NCBI GenBank assembly: GCA_036971475.1
Contig: JBAIZL010000002.1
Location: 53,275,729-53,339,728 of the forward strand
Reading direction: 5' to 3'
Length of the DNA: 64,000 nt
Source of the DNA: Prosapia bicincta
Lineage: Eukaryota > Arthropoda > Insecta > Hemiptera > Cercopidae
Shown: positions 38,108 through 53,811 of the stretch, in pieces
How positions within the stretch are numbered: position 1 is the first letter of the stretch
How the letters are laid out: each line of letters begins with the position of its first letter
Program-made: the position numbers and the translations under genes
Notes under the pieces: model-generated
Databases searched by the model: none
What the model saw: the letters and a program-made list of their open reading frames with translations, nothing else
Told to the model about the DNA's origin: nothing

Positions 38108-41100
38108 GATGAGAACTCACATTGTTACTGTGTACTTTATTTTGTATCATCTTTAATACCTTACATAGTCTCTTTAAGTATGATTACTCTATCTGTAGTC
38201 TGATATCATAGTTAAGAACTCACATTGTTACTGTGTGCTTTATCAGATATCATATTTAATACCTTACATAGTCTCTGTAAATTTGATTACTCTATCTGTA
38301 GTCTGATATCATAGTTGAGAACTCACGTTGCTACTGCGTACTTTATCTGATATCATCTTTAATACCTTACATAGTCTCTGTAAGTTTGATTACTCTATCT
38401 GTAGTCTGATATCATAGTTGAGAACTCACATTGTTATTGTGTACTTTATCTGATATCATCTTTAATACCTTACATAGTCTCTGTAAGTTTGATCACTCTA
38501 TCTGTAGTCTGATATCATAGATGAGAACTCACATTGTTACTGTGTACTTTATCAGATATCATCTTTAATACCTTAAATAGTCTCTGTAAGTTTGATTACT
38601 CTATCTGTAGTCTGATATCATAGTTGAGAACTCACATTGTTACTGTGTACTTTATCTGATATCATCTTTAATACATTACATATTCTCTGTAAGTTTGATC
38701 ACTCTATCTGTAGTCTGATATCATAGTTAAGAACTCACATTGTTACTGTGTACTTTATCTGATATCATCTTTAATACCTTACATAGTCTCTGTAAGTTTG
38801 ATTACTCTATCTGTAGTCTGATATCATAGTTGAGAACTCATATTGTTACTGTGTAATTTATCTGATGTCATCTTTAATACCTTATATAGTCTATGTAAGT
38901 TTGATTACTATATCTGTAGTCTGATATCATGGTTGAGAACTCACATTGTTACTGTGTACTTTATCTGATATCATCTTTAATACCTTACATAGTCTCTGTA
39001 AATTTGATTACTCTATCTGTAGTCTGATATCATAGTTGAGAACTCACATTGTTACTGTGTACTTTATCTGATGTCATCTTTAATACCTTACATAGTCTCT
39101 GTAAGTTTGATTACTCTATCTGTAGTCTGATATTATAGTTGAGAACTGGCAATGTTACTGTGTACTTTATCTGATATTATCTTTAATACCTTACATAGTC
39201 TCTGTAAGTTTGATTACTCTATCTGTAGTCTGATATCATAGATAAGAACTCACATTGTTACTGTGTACTTTATCTGATATCATCTTAATATCTTACATAG
39301 TCTCTGTAAGTTTGATTACTCTATCTGTAGTCTGATATCATAGTTGAGAACTCACATTGTTACTGTGTACTTTATCTGAAATCATCTTTAATATCTTACA
39401 TTGTCTCTGTAAGTTTGATTACTCTATCTGTAGTCTGATATCATAGTTGAAAACTCACATTGTTACTGTGTACTTTATCTGATATCATCTTTAAGACCTT
39501 ACATAGTCTCTGTAAATTTGATTACTCTATCTGTAGTCTGATATCATAGTTGTGAACTCACATTGTTACTGTGTACTTTATCTGATGTCATCTTTAATAC
39601 CTTACATAGTCTCTGTAAGTTTGATTACTCTATCTGTAGTCTGATATCGTAGTTGAGAACTCACATTGTTACTGTGTAATTTATCTGATATTATCTTTAA
39701 TACCTTACATAGTCTCTGTATGTTTGATTACTATATCTGTAGTCTGATATCATAGTTGAGAACTCACATTGTTACTGTGTACTTTATCTGATATCATCTT
39801 TAATACCTTACATAGTCTCTGTAAATTTGATTACTCTATCTGTAGTCTGATATCATAGTTGAGAACTCACATTGTTACTGTGTACTTTATCTGATGTCAT
39901 CTTTAATACCTTACGTAGTCTCTGTAAGATTGATTACTCTATCTGTAGTCTGATATCATAGTTAAGAACTCACATTGTTACTTTGTACTTTATCTGATAT
40001 CATCTTTAATACCTTACATAGTCTCTGTAAGTTTGATTAATGCATCTGTAATCTGATATCATAGTTGAGAACTCACATGGTCACTGTCTACTTTATCTGA
40101 TAACATCTTTAATACCTTACATAGTCTCTGTAAGTTTGATTACTCTATCTGTAGTCTGATATTATAGTTGAGAACTGACTTTGTTACTGTGTACTTTATC
40201 TTATATCATCTTTAATACCTTACATAGTCTCTCTAAGTATGATTACTCTATCTGTAGTCTGATATCATAGTTAAGAACTCACATTGTTACTGTGTACTTT
40301 ACCTGATATCATCTTTAATACCTTACATAGTCTCTGTAAATTTGATTACTCTATCTGTAGTCAGATATCATATTTGAGAACTCACATTGTTACTGTGTAC
40401 TTTATCTGATAACATCTTTAATACCTTACATAGTCTCTGTAAGTTTGATTACTCTATCTGTAGTCTGATATTATAGTTGAGAACTGACATTGTTACTGTG
40501 TACTTTATCTTATATCATCTTTAATACCTTACATGGTCTCTTTAAGTTTGATTACTCTATCTGTAGTCTGATATCATAGTTGGAACTCACAATGTTACTG
40601 TGTACTTTATTTTATATCATCTTTAATACCTTACATAGTCTCTTTAAGTATGATTACTCTATCTGTAGTCTGATATCATAGTTAAGAACTCACATTGTTA
40701 CTGTGTACTTTATCTGATATCATCTTTAATACCTTACATAGTCTCTGTAAATTTGATTACTCTATCTGTAGTCTGATATAATAGTTGAGTACTCACGTTG
40801 TTACTGTGGACTTTATCTGATATCATCTTTAATACCTTACATAGTCTCTGTAAGTTTGATTACTCTATCTCTAGTCTGATATCATAGTTGAGAACTCACA
40901 TTGTTATTGTGTACTTTATCTGATATCATCTTTAATACCTTACATAGTCTCTGTAAGTTAGATTACTCTATCTGTAGTCTGATATCATAGATGAGAACTC
41001 ACATTGTTACTGTGTACTTTATATGATATCATCTTTAATACCTTACATAGTCACTGTAAGTTTGATTACTCTATCTGTAGTCTGATATCATAGTCGAGAA

Positions 41101-44100
41101 CTCACATTGTTACTGTGTACTTTATCTGATATCATCTTTAATACACTACATATTCTCTGTAAGTTTGATCACTCTATCTGTAGTCTGATATCATAGTTAA
41201 GAACTCACATTGTTACTGTGTACTTTATCTGATATCATCTTTAATACCTTACATAGTCTCTGTAAGTTTGATTACTCTATCTGTAGTCTGATATCATAGT
41301 TGAGAACTCACATTGTTACTCTGTACTTTATCTGATGTCATCTTTAATACCTTACGTAGTCTCTGTAAGTTTGATTACTCTATCTGTAGTCTGATATCAT
41401 AATTAAGAACTCACATTGTTACTGTGTACTTTATCTGATATCATCTTTAATACCTTACATAGTCTCTGTAAGTCTGATTACTCTATCTGTAGTCTGATAT
41501 CATAGTTGAGAACTCTCATTGTTACTGTGTACTTTATATGATATCATCTTTAATATTTTACATAGTCTCTGTAAGTTTGATTACTCTATCTGTAGTTTGA
41601 TATCATAGTTGAGAACTCACTTTGTTACTGTGTATTTTATCTGATATTATCTTTAATACCTTACATTGTCTCTGTAAGGTTGATTACTCTATCTGTAGTC
41701 TGATATTAAAGTTGAGAACTTACATTGTTACTTTGTACTTTATCTTATATCATCTTTAATACCTTACATAGTCTCTTTAAGTATAATTACTCTATCTGTA
41801 GTCTGATATCATAGTTAAGAACTCACATTGTTACTGTGTACTTTACCTGATATCATCTTTAATACCTTACATAGTCTCTGTAAGTTTGATTACTCTATCT
41901 CTAGTCTGATATCATAGTTGAGAACTCACATTGTTATTGTGTACTTTATCTGATATCATCTTTAATACCTTACATAGTCTCTGTAAGTTTGATTACTCTA
42001 TCTGTAGTCTGATATCATAGATGAGAACTCACATTGTTACTGTGTACTTTATCTGATATCATCTTTAATACCTTACATAGTCTCTGTAAGTTTGATTACT
42101 CTATCTGTAGTCTGATATCATAGTCGAGAACTCACATTGTTACTGTGTACTTTATCTGATATCATCTTTAATACCTTACATAGTCTCTGTAAGTTTGATT
42201 ACTCTATCTGTAGTCTGATATCATAGTTGAGAACTCACATTGTTACTGTGTACTTTATCTGATATCATCTTTAATATCTTACATAGTCTCTGTAAATTTG
42301 ATTATTCTATCTGTAGTCTGATATCATAGTTGAGAACTCACATTGTTACTCTGTACTTTATCTGATGTCATCTTTAATTACTTACGTAGTCTCTGTAAGT
42401 TTGATTACTCTATCTGTAGTCTGGTATCATAATTAAGAACTCACATTGTTACTGTGTACTTTATCTGATATCATCTTTAATACCTTACATAGTCTCTGTA
42501 AGTCTGATTACTCTATCTGTAGTCTGATATCATAGTTGAGATCTCTCATTGTTACTGTGTACTTTATATGATATCATATTTAATATTTTACATAGTCTCT
42601 GTAAGTTTGATTACTCTATCTGTAGTTTGATATCATAGTTCAGAACTCACTTTGTTACTGTGTATTTTATCTGATATTATCTTTAATACCTTACATTGTC
42701 TCTGTAAGTTTGATTACTCTATCTGTAGTCTGATATTAAAGTTGAGAACTGACATTGTTACTTTGTACTTTATCTTATATCATCTTTAATACCTTACATA
42801 GTCTCTTTAAGTATAATTACTCTATCTGTAGTCTGATATCATAGTTGAGAACTCACATTGTTACTGTGTACTTTATCTGATATCATCTTTAATACCTTAC
42901 ATAGTCTCTGTAAGTTTGATTACTCCATCTGTAATCTGATATCATAGTTGAGAACTCACATGGTCACTGTGTACTTTATCTGATAACATCTTTAATACCT
43001 TACATAGTCTCTGTAAGTTTGATTACTCTATCTGTAGTCTGATATTATAGTTGAGAACTGACATTGTTACTGTGTACTTTATCTTATATCATCTTTAATA
43101 CCTTACATAGTCTCTTAATTTTGATTACTCTATCTGTAGTCTGATATCATAGTTGGAACTCACATTGTTACTGTGTACTTTATCTGAAATCATCTTTAAT
43201 ACCCTACATAGTCTCTGTAAGTTTGATTACTCTATCTGTAGTCTGATATCATAGTTGAGAACTAACATTGTTATTGTGTACTTTATCTGATATCATCTTT
43301 AATACCTTACATAGTCTCTGTAAGTTTGATCACTCTATCTGTAGTCTGATATCATAGATGAGAACTCACATTGTTACTGTGTACTTTATTTTGTATCATC
43401 TTTAATACCTTACATAGTCTCTTTAAGTATGATTACTCTATCTGTAGTCTGATATCATAGTTGAGAACTCACGTTGCTACTGTGTACTTTATCTGATATC
43501 ATCTTTAATACCTTACATAGTCTCTGTAAGTTTGATTACTCTATCTGTAGTCTGATATCATAGTTGAGAACTCACATTGTTATTGTGTACTTTATCTGAT
43601 ATCATCTTTAATACCTTACATAGTCTCTGTAAGTTTGATCACTCTATCTGTAGTCTGATATCATAGTTGAGAACTCACATTGTTACTGTGTACTTTATCT
43701 GATATCATCTTTAATACATTACATATTCTCTGTAAGTTTGATCACTCTATCTGTAGTCTGATATCATAGTTAAGAACTCACATTGTTACTGTGTACTTTA
43801 TCTGATATCATCTTTAATACCTTACATAGTCTCTGTAAGTTTGATTACTCTATCTGTAGTCTGATATCATAGTTGAGGACTCACATTGTTACTGTGTACT
43901 TTATCTGATATCATCTTTAATATCTTACATAGTCTCTGTAAATTTGATTACTCTATCTGTAGTCTGATATCATAGTTGAGAACTCACATTGTTACTGTGT
44001 ACATTATCTGATGTCATCTTTAATACCATACGTAGTCTCTGTAAGTTTGATTACTCTATCTGTAGTCTGATGTCATAATTAAGAACTCACATTGTTACTG

Positions 44101-47100
44101 TGTACTTTATCTGATATCATCTTTAATACACTACATATTCTCTGTAAGTTTGATCACTCTATCTGTAGTCTGATATCATAGTTAAGAACTCACATTGTTA
44201 CTGTGTACTTTATCTGATATCATCTTTAATACCTTACATAGTCTCTGTAAGTTTGATTACTCTATCTGTAGTCTGATATCATAGTTGAGAACTCACATTG
44301 TTACTGTGTACTTTATCTGATATCATCTTTAATATCTTACATAGTCTCTGTAAATTTGATTATTCTATCTGTAGTCTGATATCATAGTTGAGAACTCACA
44401 TTGTTACTCTGTACTTTATCTGATGTCATCTTTAATTACTTACGTAGTCTCTGTAAGTTTGATTACTCTATCTGTAGTCTGATATCATAATTAAGAACTC
44501 ACATTGTTACTGTGTACTTTATCTGATATCATCTTTAATACCTTACATAGTCTCTGTAAGTCTGATTACTCTATCTGTAGTCTGATATCATAGTTGAGAA
44601 CTCTCATTGTTACTGTGTACTTTATATGATATCATCTTTAATATTTTACATAGTCTCTGTAAGTTTGATTACTCTATCTGTAGTTTGATATCATAGTTGA
44701 GAACTCACTTTGTTACTGTGTATTTTATCTGATATTATCTTTAATATCTTACATTGTCTCTGTAAGTTTGATTACTCTATCTGTAGTCTGATATTAAAGT
44801 TGAGAACTGACATTGTTACTTTGTACTTTATCTTATATCATCTTTAATACCTTACATAGTCTCTTTAAGTATAATTACTCTATCTGTAGTCTGATATCAT
44901 AGTTGAGAACTCACATTGTTACTGGGTACTTTATCTGATATCATCTTTAATACCTTACATAGTCTCTGTAAGTTTGATTACTCCATCTGTAATCTGATAT
45001 CATAGTTGAGAACTCACATGGTCACTGTGTACTTTATCTGATAACATCTTTAATACCTTACATAGTCTCTGTAAGTTAGATTACTCTATCTGTAGTCTGA
45101 TATTATAGTTGAGAACTGACATTGTTACTGTGTACTTTATCTTATATCATCTTTAATACCTTACATAGTCTCTTAATTTTGATTACTCTATCTGTAGTCT
45201 GATATCATAGTTGGAACTCACATTGTTACTGTGTACTTTATCTGAAATCATCTTTAATACCTTACATAGTCTCTGTAAGTTTGATTACTCTATCTGTAGT
45301 CTGATATCATAGTTGAGAACTAACATTGTTATTGTGTACTTTATCTGATATCATCTTTAATACCTTACATAGTCTCTGTAAGTTTGATCACTCTATCTGT
45401 AGTCTGATATCATAGATGAGAACTCACATTGTCACTGTGTACTTTATTTTGTATCATCTTTAATACCTTACATAGTCTCTTTAAGTATGATTACTCTATC
45501 TGTAGTCTGATATCATAGTTAAGAACTCACATTGTTACTGTGTGCTTTATCAGATATCATCTTTAATACCTTACATAGTCTCTGTAAATTTGATTACTCT
45601 ATCTGTAGTCTGATGTCATAGTTGAGAACTCACGTTGCTACTGTGTACTTTATCTGATATCATCTTTAATACCTTACATAGTCTCTGTAAGTTTGATTAC
45701 TCTATCTGTAGTCTGATATCATAGTTGAGAACTCACATTGTTATTGTGTACTTTATCTGATATCATCTTTAATAACTTACATAGTCTCTGTAAGTTTGAT
45801 CACTCTATCTGTAGTCTGATATCATAGATGAGAACTCACATTGTTACTGTGTACTTTATCTGATATCATCTTTAATACCTTAAATAGTCTCTGTAAGTTT
45901 GATTACTCTATCTGTAGTCTGATATCATAGTTGAGAACTCACATTGTTACTGTGTACTTTATCTGATATCATCTTTAATACATTACATATTCTCTGTAGG
46001 TTTGATCACTCTATCTGTAGTCTGATATCATAGTTAAGAACTCACATTGTTACTGTGTACTTTATCTGATATCATCTTTAATACCTTACATAGTCTCTGT
46101 AAGTTTGATTACTCTATCTGTAGTCTGATATCATAGTTGAGGACTCACATTGTTACTGTGTACTTTATCTGATATCATCTTTAATATCTTACATAGTCTC
46201 TGTAAATTTGATTACTCTATCTGTAGTCTGATATCATAGTTGAGAACTCACATTGTTACTGTGTACATTATCTGATGTCATCTTTAATACCATACGTAGT
46301 CTCTGTAAGTTTGATTACTCTATCTGTAGTCTGATATCATAATTAAGAACTCACATTGTTACTGTGTACTTTATCTGATATCATCTTTAATACCCTACAT
46401 AGTCTCTGTAAGTTTGATTACTCTATCTGTAGTCTGATATCATAGTTGAGAACTCACATTGTTACTGTGTACTTTATCTGATGTCATCTTTAATACCTTA
46501 CATAGTCTCTGTAAATTTCATTACTCTATCTGTAGTCTCATATCATAGTTGAGAATTAACATTGTTACTGTGTACTTTATCTGATGTCATCTTTAATACC
46601 TTACGTAGTTTCTGTAAGTTTGATAACTCTATCTGTAGTTTGATATAATAGTTAAGATCTCACATTGTTACTGAGTACTTTATCTGATATCATCTTCAAT
46701 ACCTTACATAGTCTCTGTAAATTTGATTACTCTATCTGTAGTCTGATATCATAGTTGAGAACTCACATTGTTACTGTGTAATTTTACTGATGTCATCTTT
46801 AATACCTTATATAGTCTCTGTAAGTTTGATTACTATATCTGTAGTCTGATATCATAGTTGAGTACTCACATTGTTACTGTGTACTCTATCTGATATCATC
46901 TTTAATACCTTACATAGTCTCTGTAAATATGATTACTCTATCTGTAGTCTGATATCATATTTGAGAACTCACATTGTTACTGTGTACTTTATCTGATGTT
47001 ATCTTTAATACCTTACGTAGTCTTTGTAAGTTTGATTACTCTATCTGTAGTTTGATATGATAGTTAGGATCTAACATTGTTACTGAGTACTTTATCTGAT

Positions 47101-47388
47101 ATCATTTTTAATACCTTACATAGTCTCTTAATTTTGATTACTCTATCTGTAGTCTGATATCATAGTTGGAACTCACATTGTTACTGTGTACTTTATCTGA
47201 AATCATCTTTAATACCTTACATAGTCTCTGTAAGTTTGATTACTCTATCTGTAGTCTGATATCATAGTTGAGAACTAACATTGTTATTGTGTACTTTATC
47301 TGATATCATCTTTAATACCTTACATAGTCTCTGTAAGTTTGATCACTCTATCTGTAGTCTGATATCATAGATGAGAACTCACATTGTT
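38108..47388 (+). repeat. 9.47-kb tandem duplication, copy 2
   Basis: Near-identical to 28,640-37,920. Differences noticed include C to A near 30,198/39,666 (GTGTACTTTA against GTGTAATTTA), A to T near 33,073/42,541, and T to G near 35,456/44,924. The two copies are separated by about 190 bases of ordinary monomers. The small number of differences implies a very recent event, or an assembly duplication of one locus. Confidence 0.85.
45450..47098 (+). repeat. 1.65-kb duplicated block, copy 1 (2,058-bp offset)
   Basis: TCTTTAAGTATG at 45,478 recurs at 47,536, and GATAGTTAGG at 47,059 recurs at 49,117; both offsets are 2,058. This block is also the right end of the second 9.47-kb copy, so it was duplicated again after or during that event. 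Confidence 0.75.
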
Positions 47389-47507
47389 ACTGTGTACTTT
47401 ATTTTGTATCATCTTTAATACCTTACATAGTCTCTGTAAATTTGATTACTCTATCTGTAGTCTGATATCATAGTTGAGAACTCACGTTGCTACTGTGTAC
47501 TTTATCT

Positions 47508-49156
47508 GATATCATCTTTAATACCTTACATAGTCTCTTTAAGTATGATTACTCTATCTGTAGTCTGATATCATAGTTAAGAACTCACATTGTTACTGTG
47601 TGCTTTATCAGATATCATCTTTAATACCTTACATAGTCTCTGTAAATTTGATTACTCTATCTGTAGTCTGATGTCATAGTTGAGAACTCACGTTGCTACT
47701 GTGTACTTTATCTGATATCATCTTTAATACCTTACATAGTCTCTGTAAGTTTGATTACTCTATCTGTAGTCTGATATCATAGTTGAGAACTCACATTGTT
47801 ATTGTGTACTTTATCTGATATCATCTTTAATAACTTACATAGTCTCTGTAAGTTTGATCACTCTATCTGTAGTCTGATATCATAGATGAGAACTCACATT
47901 GTTACTGTGTACTTTATCTGATATCATCTTTAATACCTTAAATAGTCTCTGTAAGTTTGATTACTCTATCTGTAGTCTGATATCATAGTTGAGAACTCAC
48001 ATTGTTACTGTGTACTTTATCTGATATCATCTTTAATACATTACATATTCTCTGTAGGTTTGATCACTCTATCTGTAGTCTGATATCATAGTTAAGAACT
48101 CACATTGTTACTGTGTACTTTATCTGATATCATCTTTAATACCTTACATAGTCTCTGTAAGTTTGATTACTCTATCTGTAGTCTGATATCATAGTTGAGG
48201 ACTCACATTGTTACTGTGTACTTTATCTGATATCATCTTTAATATCTTACATAGTCTCTGTAAATTTGATTACTCTATCTGTAGTCTGATATCATAGTTG
48301 AGAACTCACATTGTTACTGTGTACATTATCTGATGTCATCTTTAATACCATACGTAGTCTCTGTAAGTTTGATTACTCTATCTGTAGTCTGATATCATAA
48401 TTAAGAACTCACATTGTTACTGTGTACTTTATCTGATATCATCTTTAATACCCTACATAGTCTCTGTAAGTTTGATTACTCTATCTGTAGTCTGATATCA
48501 TAGTTGAGAACTCACATTGTTACTGTGTACTTTATCTGATGTCATCTTTAATACCTTACATAGTCTCTGTAAATTTCATTACTCTATCTGTAGTCTCATA
48601 TCATAGTTGAGAATTAACATTGTTACTGTGTACTTTATCTGATGTCATCTTTAATACCTTACGTAGTTTCTGTAAGTTTGATAACTCTATCTGTAGTTTG
48701 ATATAATAGTTAAGATCTCACATTGTTACTGAGTACTTTATCTGATATCATCTTCAATACCTTACATAGTCTCTGTAAATTTGATTACTCTATCTGTAGT
48801 CTGATATCATAGTTGAGAACTCACATTGTTACTGTGTAATTTTACTGATGTCATCTTTAATACCTTATATAGTCTCTGTAAGTTTGATTACTATATCTGT
48901 AGTCTGATATCATAGTTGAGTACTCACATTGTTACTGTGTACTCTATCTGATATCATCTTTAATACCTTACATAGTCTCTGTAAATATGATTACTCTATC
49001 TGTAGTCTGATATCATATTTGAGAACTCACATTGTTACTGTGTACTTTATCTGATGTTATCTTTAATACCTTACGTAGTCTTTGTAAGTTTGATTACTCT
49101 ATCTGTAGTTTGATATGATAGTTAGGATCTAACATTGTTACTGAGTACTTTATCTG
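47508..49156 (+). repeat. 1.65-kb duplicated block, copy 2
   Basis: Second copy of 45,450-47,098, sharing the rare variants GAGAATTAACATTG, TAATTTTACTGATG, ACTCTATCTGATATC and GATAGTTAGG in order. It ends where GAGTACTTTATCTG is followed by AAATC instead of ATATC. A further relative lies at about 53,400-53,990. Confidence 0.75.
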
Positions 49157-52100
49157 AAATCATCTTTAATACCTTACATAGTCTCTGTAAGTTTGATTAC
49201 TCTATCTGTAGTCTGATATCATAGTTGAGAACTAACATTGTTACTGTGTACTTTATTTTGTATCATCTTTAATACCTTACATAGTCTCTGTAAATTTGAT
49301 TACTCTATCTGTAGTCTGATATCATAGTTGAGAACTCACGTTGCTACTGTGTACTTTATCTGATATCATCTTTAATACCTTACATAGTCTCTGTAAGTTT
49401 GATTACTCTATCTGTAGTCTGATATCATAGTTGAGAACTCACATTGTTATTGTGTACTTTATCTGATATCATCTTTAATACCTTACATAGTCTCTGTAAG
49501 TTTGATCACTCTATCTGTAGTCTGATATCATAGATGAGAACTCACATTGTTACTGTGTACTTTATCTGATATCATCTATAGTACCTTAAATAGTCTCTGT
49601 AAGTTTGATTACTCTATCTGTAGTCTGATATCATAGTTGAGTACTCACGTTGTTACTGTGGACTTTATCTGATATCATCTTTAATACCTTACATAGTCTC
49701 TGTAAGTTTGATTACTCTATCTCTAGTCTGATATCATAGTTGAGAACTCACATTGTTACTGTGTACTTTATCTGATATCATCTTTAATACCTTACATAGT
49801 CTCTGTAAGTTTGATTACTCTATCTGTAGTCTGATATCATAGTCGAGAACTCACATTGTTACTGTGTACTTTATCTGATATCATCTTTAATACACTACAT
49901 AGTCTCTGTAAGTCTGATTACTCTATCTGTAGTCTGATATCATAGTTGAGAACTCTCATTGTTACTGTGTACTTTATATGATATCATCTTTAATATTTTA
50001 CATAGTCTCTGTAAGTTTGATTACTCTATCTGTAGTTTGATATCATAGTTGAGAACTCACTTTGTTACTGTGTATTTTATCTGATATTATCTTTAATACC
50101 TTACATTGTCTCTGTAAGTTTGATTACTCTATCTGTAGTCTGATATTAAAGTTGAGAACTGACATTGTTACTTTGTACTTTATCTTATATCATCTTTAAT
50201 ACCTTACATAGTCTCTTTAAGTTTAATTACTCTATCTGTAGTCTGATATCATAGTTAAGAACTCACATTGTTACTGTGTACTTTACCTGATATCATCTTT
50301 AATACCTTACATAGTCTCTGTAAATTTGATTACTCTATCTGTAGTCTGATATCATAGTTGAGAACTCACATTGTTACTGTGTACTTTATCTGATATCATC
50401 TTTAATACCTTACATAGTCTCTGTAAGTTTGATTACTCCATCTGTAATCTGATATCATAGTTGAGAACTCACATGGTCACTGTGTACTTTATCTGATAAC
50501 ATCTTTGATACCTTACATAGTCTCTGTAAGTTTGATTACTCTATCTGTAGTCTGATATTATAGTTGAGAACTGACATTGTTACTGTGTACTTTATCTTAT
50601 ATCATCTTTAATACCTTACATAGTCTCTTAATTTTGATTACTCTATCTGTAGTCTGATATCATAGTTGGAACTCACATTGTTACTGTGTACTTTATTTTG
50701 TATCATCTTTAATACCTTACATAGTCTCTTTAAGTATGATTACTCTATCTGTAGTCTGATATCATAGTTAAGAACTCACATTGTTACTGTGTGCTTTATC
50801 AGATATCATCTTTAATACCTTACATAGTCTCTGTAAATTTGATTACTCTATCTGTAGTCTGATATCATAGTTGAGAACTCACGTTGCTACTGTGTACTTT
50901 ATCTGATATCATCTTTAATACCTTACATAGTCTCTGTAAGTTTGATTACTCTATCTGTAGTCTGATATCATAGATGAGAACTCACATTGTTACTGTGTAC
51001 TTTATCTGATATCATCTTTAATACCTTACATAGTCTCTGTAATTTTGATTACTCTATCTGTAGTCTGATATCATAGTCGAGAACTCACATTGTTACTGTG
51101 TACTTTATCTGATATCATCTTTAATACACTACATATTCTCTGTAAGTTTGATCACTCTATCTGTAGTCTGATATCATAGTTAAGAACTCACATTGTTACT
51201 GTGTACTTTATCTGATATCATCTTTAATACCTTACATAGTCTCTGTAAGTTTGATTACTCTATCTGTAGTCTGATATCATAGTTGAGAACTCACATTGTT
51301 ACTGTGTACTTTATCTGATATCATCTTTAATATCTTACATAGTCTCTGTAAATTTGATTATTCTATCTGTAGTCTGATATCATAGTTGAGAACTCACATT
51401 GTTACTCTGTACTTTATCTGATGTCATCTTTAATACCTTACGTAGTCTCTGTAAGTTTGATTACTCTATCTGTAGTCTGATATCATAATTAAGAACTCAC
51501 ATTGTTACTGTGTACTTTATCTGATATCATCTTTAATACCTTACATAGTCTCTGTAAGTCTGATTACTCTATCTGTAGTCTGATATCATAGTTGAGAACT
51601 CTCATTGTTACTGTGTACTTTATATGATATCATCTTTAATATTTTACATAGTCTCTGTAAGTTTGATTACTCTATCTGTAGTTTGATATCATAGTTGAGA
51701 ACTCACTTTGTTACTGTGTATTTTATCTGATATTATCTTTAATACCTTACATTGTCTCTGTAAGTTTGATTACTCTATCTGTAGTCTGATATTAAAGTTG
51801 AGAACTGACATTGTTACTTTGTACTTTATCTTATATCATCTTTAATACCTTACATAGTCTCTTTAAGTATAATTACTCTATCTGTAGTCTGATATCATAG
51901 TTAAGAACTCACATTGTTACTGTGTACTTTACCTGATATCATCTTTAATACCTTACATAGTCTCTGTAAATTTGATTACTCTATCTGTAGTCTGATATCA
52001 TAGTTGAGAACTCACATTGTTACTGTGTACTTTATCTGATATCATCTTTAATACCTTACATAGTCTCTGTAAGTTTGATTACTCCATCTGTAATCTGATA

Positions 52101-53811
52101 TCATAGTTGAGAACTCACATGGTCACTGTGTACTTTATCTGATAACATCTTTGATACCTTACATAGTCTCTGTAAGTTTGATTACTCTATCTGTAGTCTG
52201 ATATTATAGTTGAGAACTGACATTGTTACTGTGTACTTTATCTTATATCATCTTTAATACCTTACATAGTCTCTTAATTTTGATTACTCTATCTGTAGTC
52301 TGATATCATAGTTGGAACTCACATTGTTACTGTGTACTTTATTTTGTATCATCTTTAATACCTTACATAGTCTCTTTAAGTATGATTACTCTATCTGTAG
52401 TCTGATATCATAGTTAAGAACTCACATTGTTACTGTGTGCTTTATCAGATATCATCTTTAATACCTTACATAGTCTCTGTAAATTTGATTACTCTATCTG
52501 TAGTCTGATATCATAGTTGAGAACTCACGTTGCTACTGTGTACTTTATCTGATATCATCTTTAATACCTTACATAGTCTCTGTAAGTTTGATTACTCTAT
52601 CTGTAGTCTGATATCATAGTTGAGAACTCACATTGTTATTGTGTACTTTATCTGATATCATCTTTAATACCTTACATAGTCTCTGTAAGTTTGATCACTC
52701 TATCTGTAGTCTGATATCATAGATGAGAACTCACATTGTTACTGTGTACTTTATCTGATATCATCTTTAATACCTTAAATAGTCTCTGTAAGTTTGATTA
52801 CTATATCTGTAGTCTGATATCATAGTTGAGAACTCACATTGTTACTGAGTACTTTATCTGATATCATCTTTAATACATTACATATTCTCTGTAAGTTTGA
52901 TCACTCTATCTGTAGTCTGATATCATATTTAAGAACTCACATTGTTACTGTGTACTTTATCTGATATCATCTTTAATACCTTACATAGTCTCTGTAAGTT
53001 TGATTACTCTATCTGTAGTCTGATATCATAGTTGAGGACTCACATTGTTACTGTGTACTTTATCTGATATCATCTTTAATATCTTACATAGTCTCTGTAA
53101 ATTTGATTACTCTATCTGTAGTCTGATATCATAGTTGAGAACTCACATTGTTACTGTGTACATTATCTGATGTCATCTTTAATACCATACGTAGTCTCTG
53201 TAAGTTTGATTACTCTATCTGTAGTCTGATATCATAATTAAGAACTCACATTGTTACTGTGTACTTTATCTGATATCATCTTTAATACCCTACATAGTCT
53301 CTGTAAGTTTGATTACTCTATCTGTATTCTGATATCATAGTTGAGAACTCACATTGTTACTGTGTACTTTATCTGATGTCATCTTTAATACCTTACATAG
53401 TCTCTGTAAATTTCATTACTCTATCTGTAGTCTCATATCATAGTTGAGAATTAACATTGTTACTGTGTACTTTATCTGATGTCATCTTTAATACCTTACG
53501 TAGTTTCTGTAAGTTTGATAACTCTATCTGTAGTTTGATATAATAGTTAAGATCTCACATTGTTACTGAGTACTTTATCTGATATCATCTTCAATACCTT
53601 ACATAGTCTCTGTAAATTTGATTACTCTATCTGTAGTCTGATATCATAGTTGAGAACTCACATTGTTACTGTGTAATTTTACTGATGTCATCTTTAATAC
53701 CTTATATAGTCTCTGTAAGTTTGATTACTATATCTGTAGTCTGATATCATAGTTGAGTACTCACATTGTTACTGTGTACTCTATCTGATATCATCTTTAA
53801 TACCTTACATA

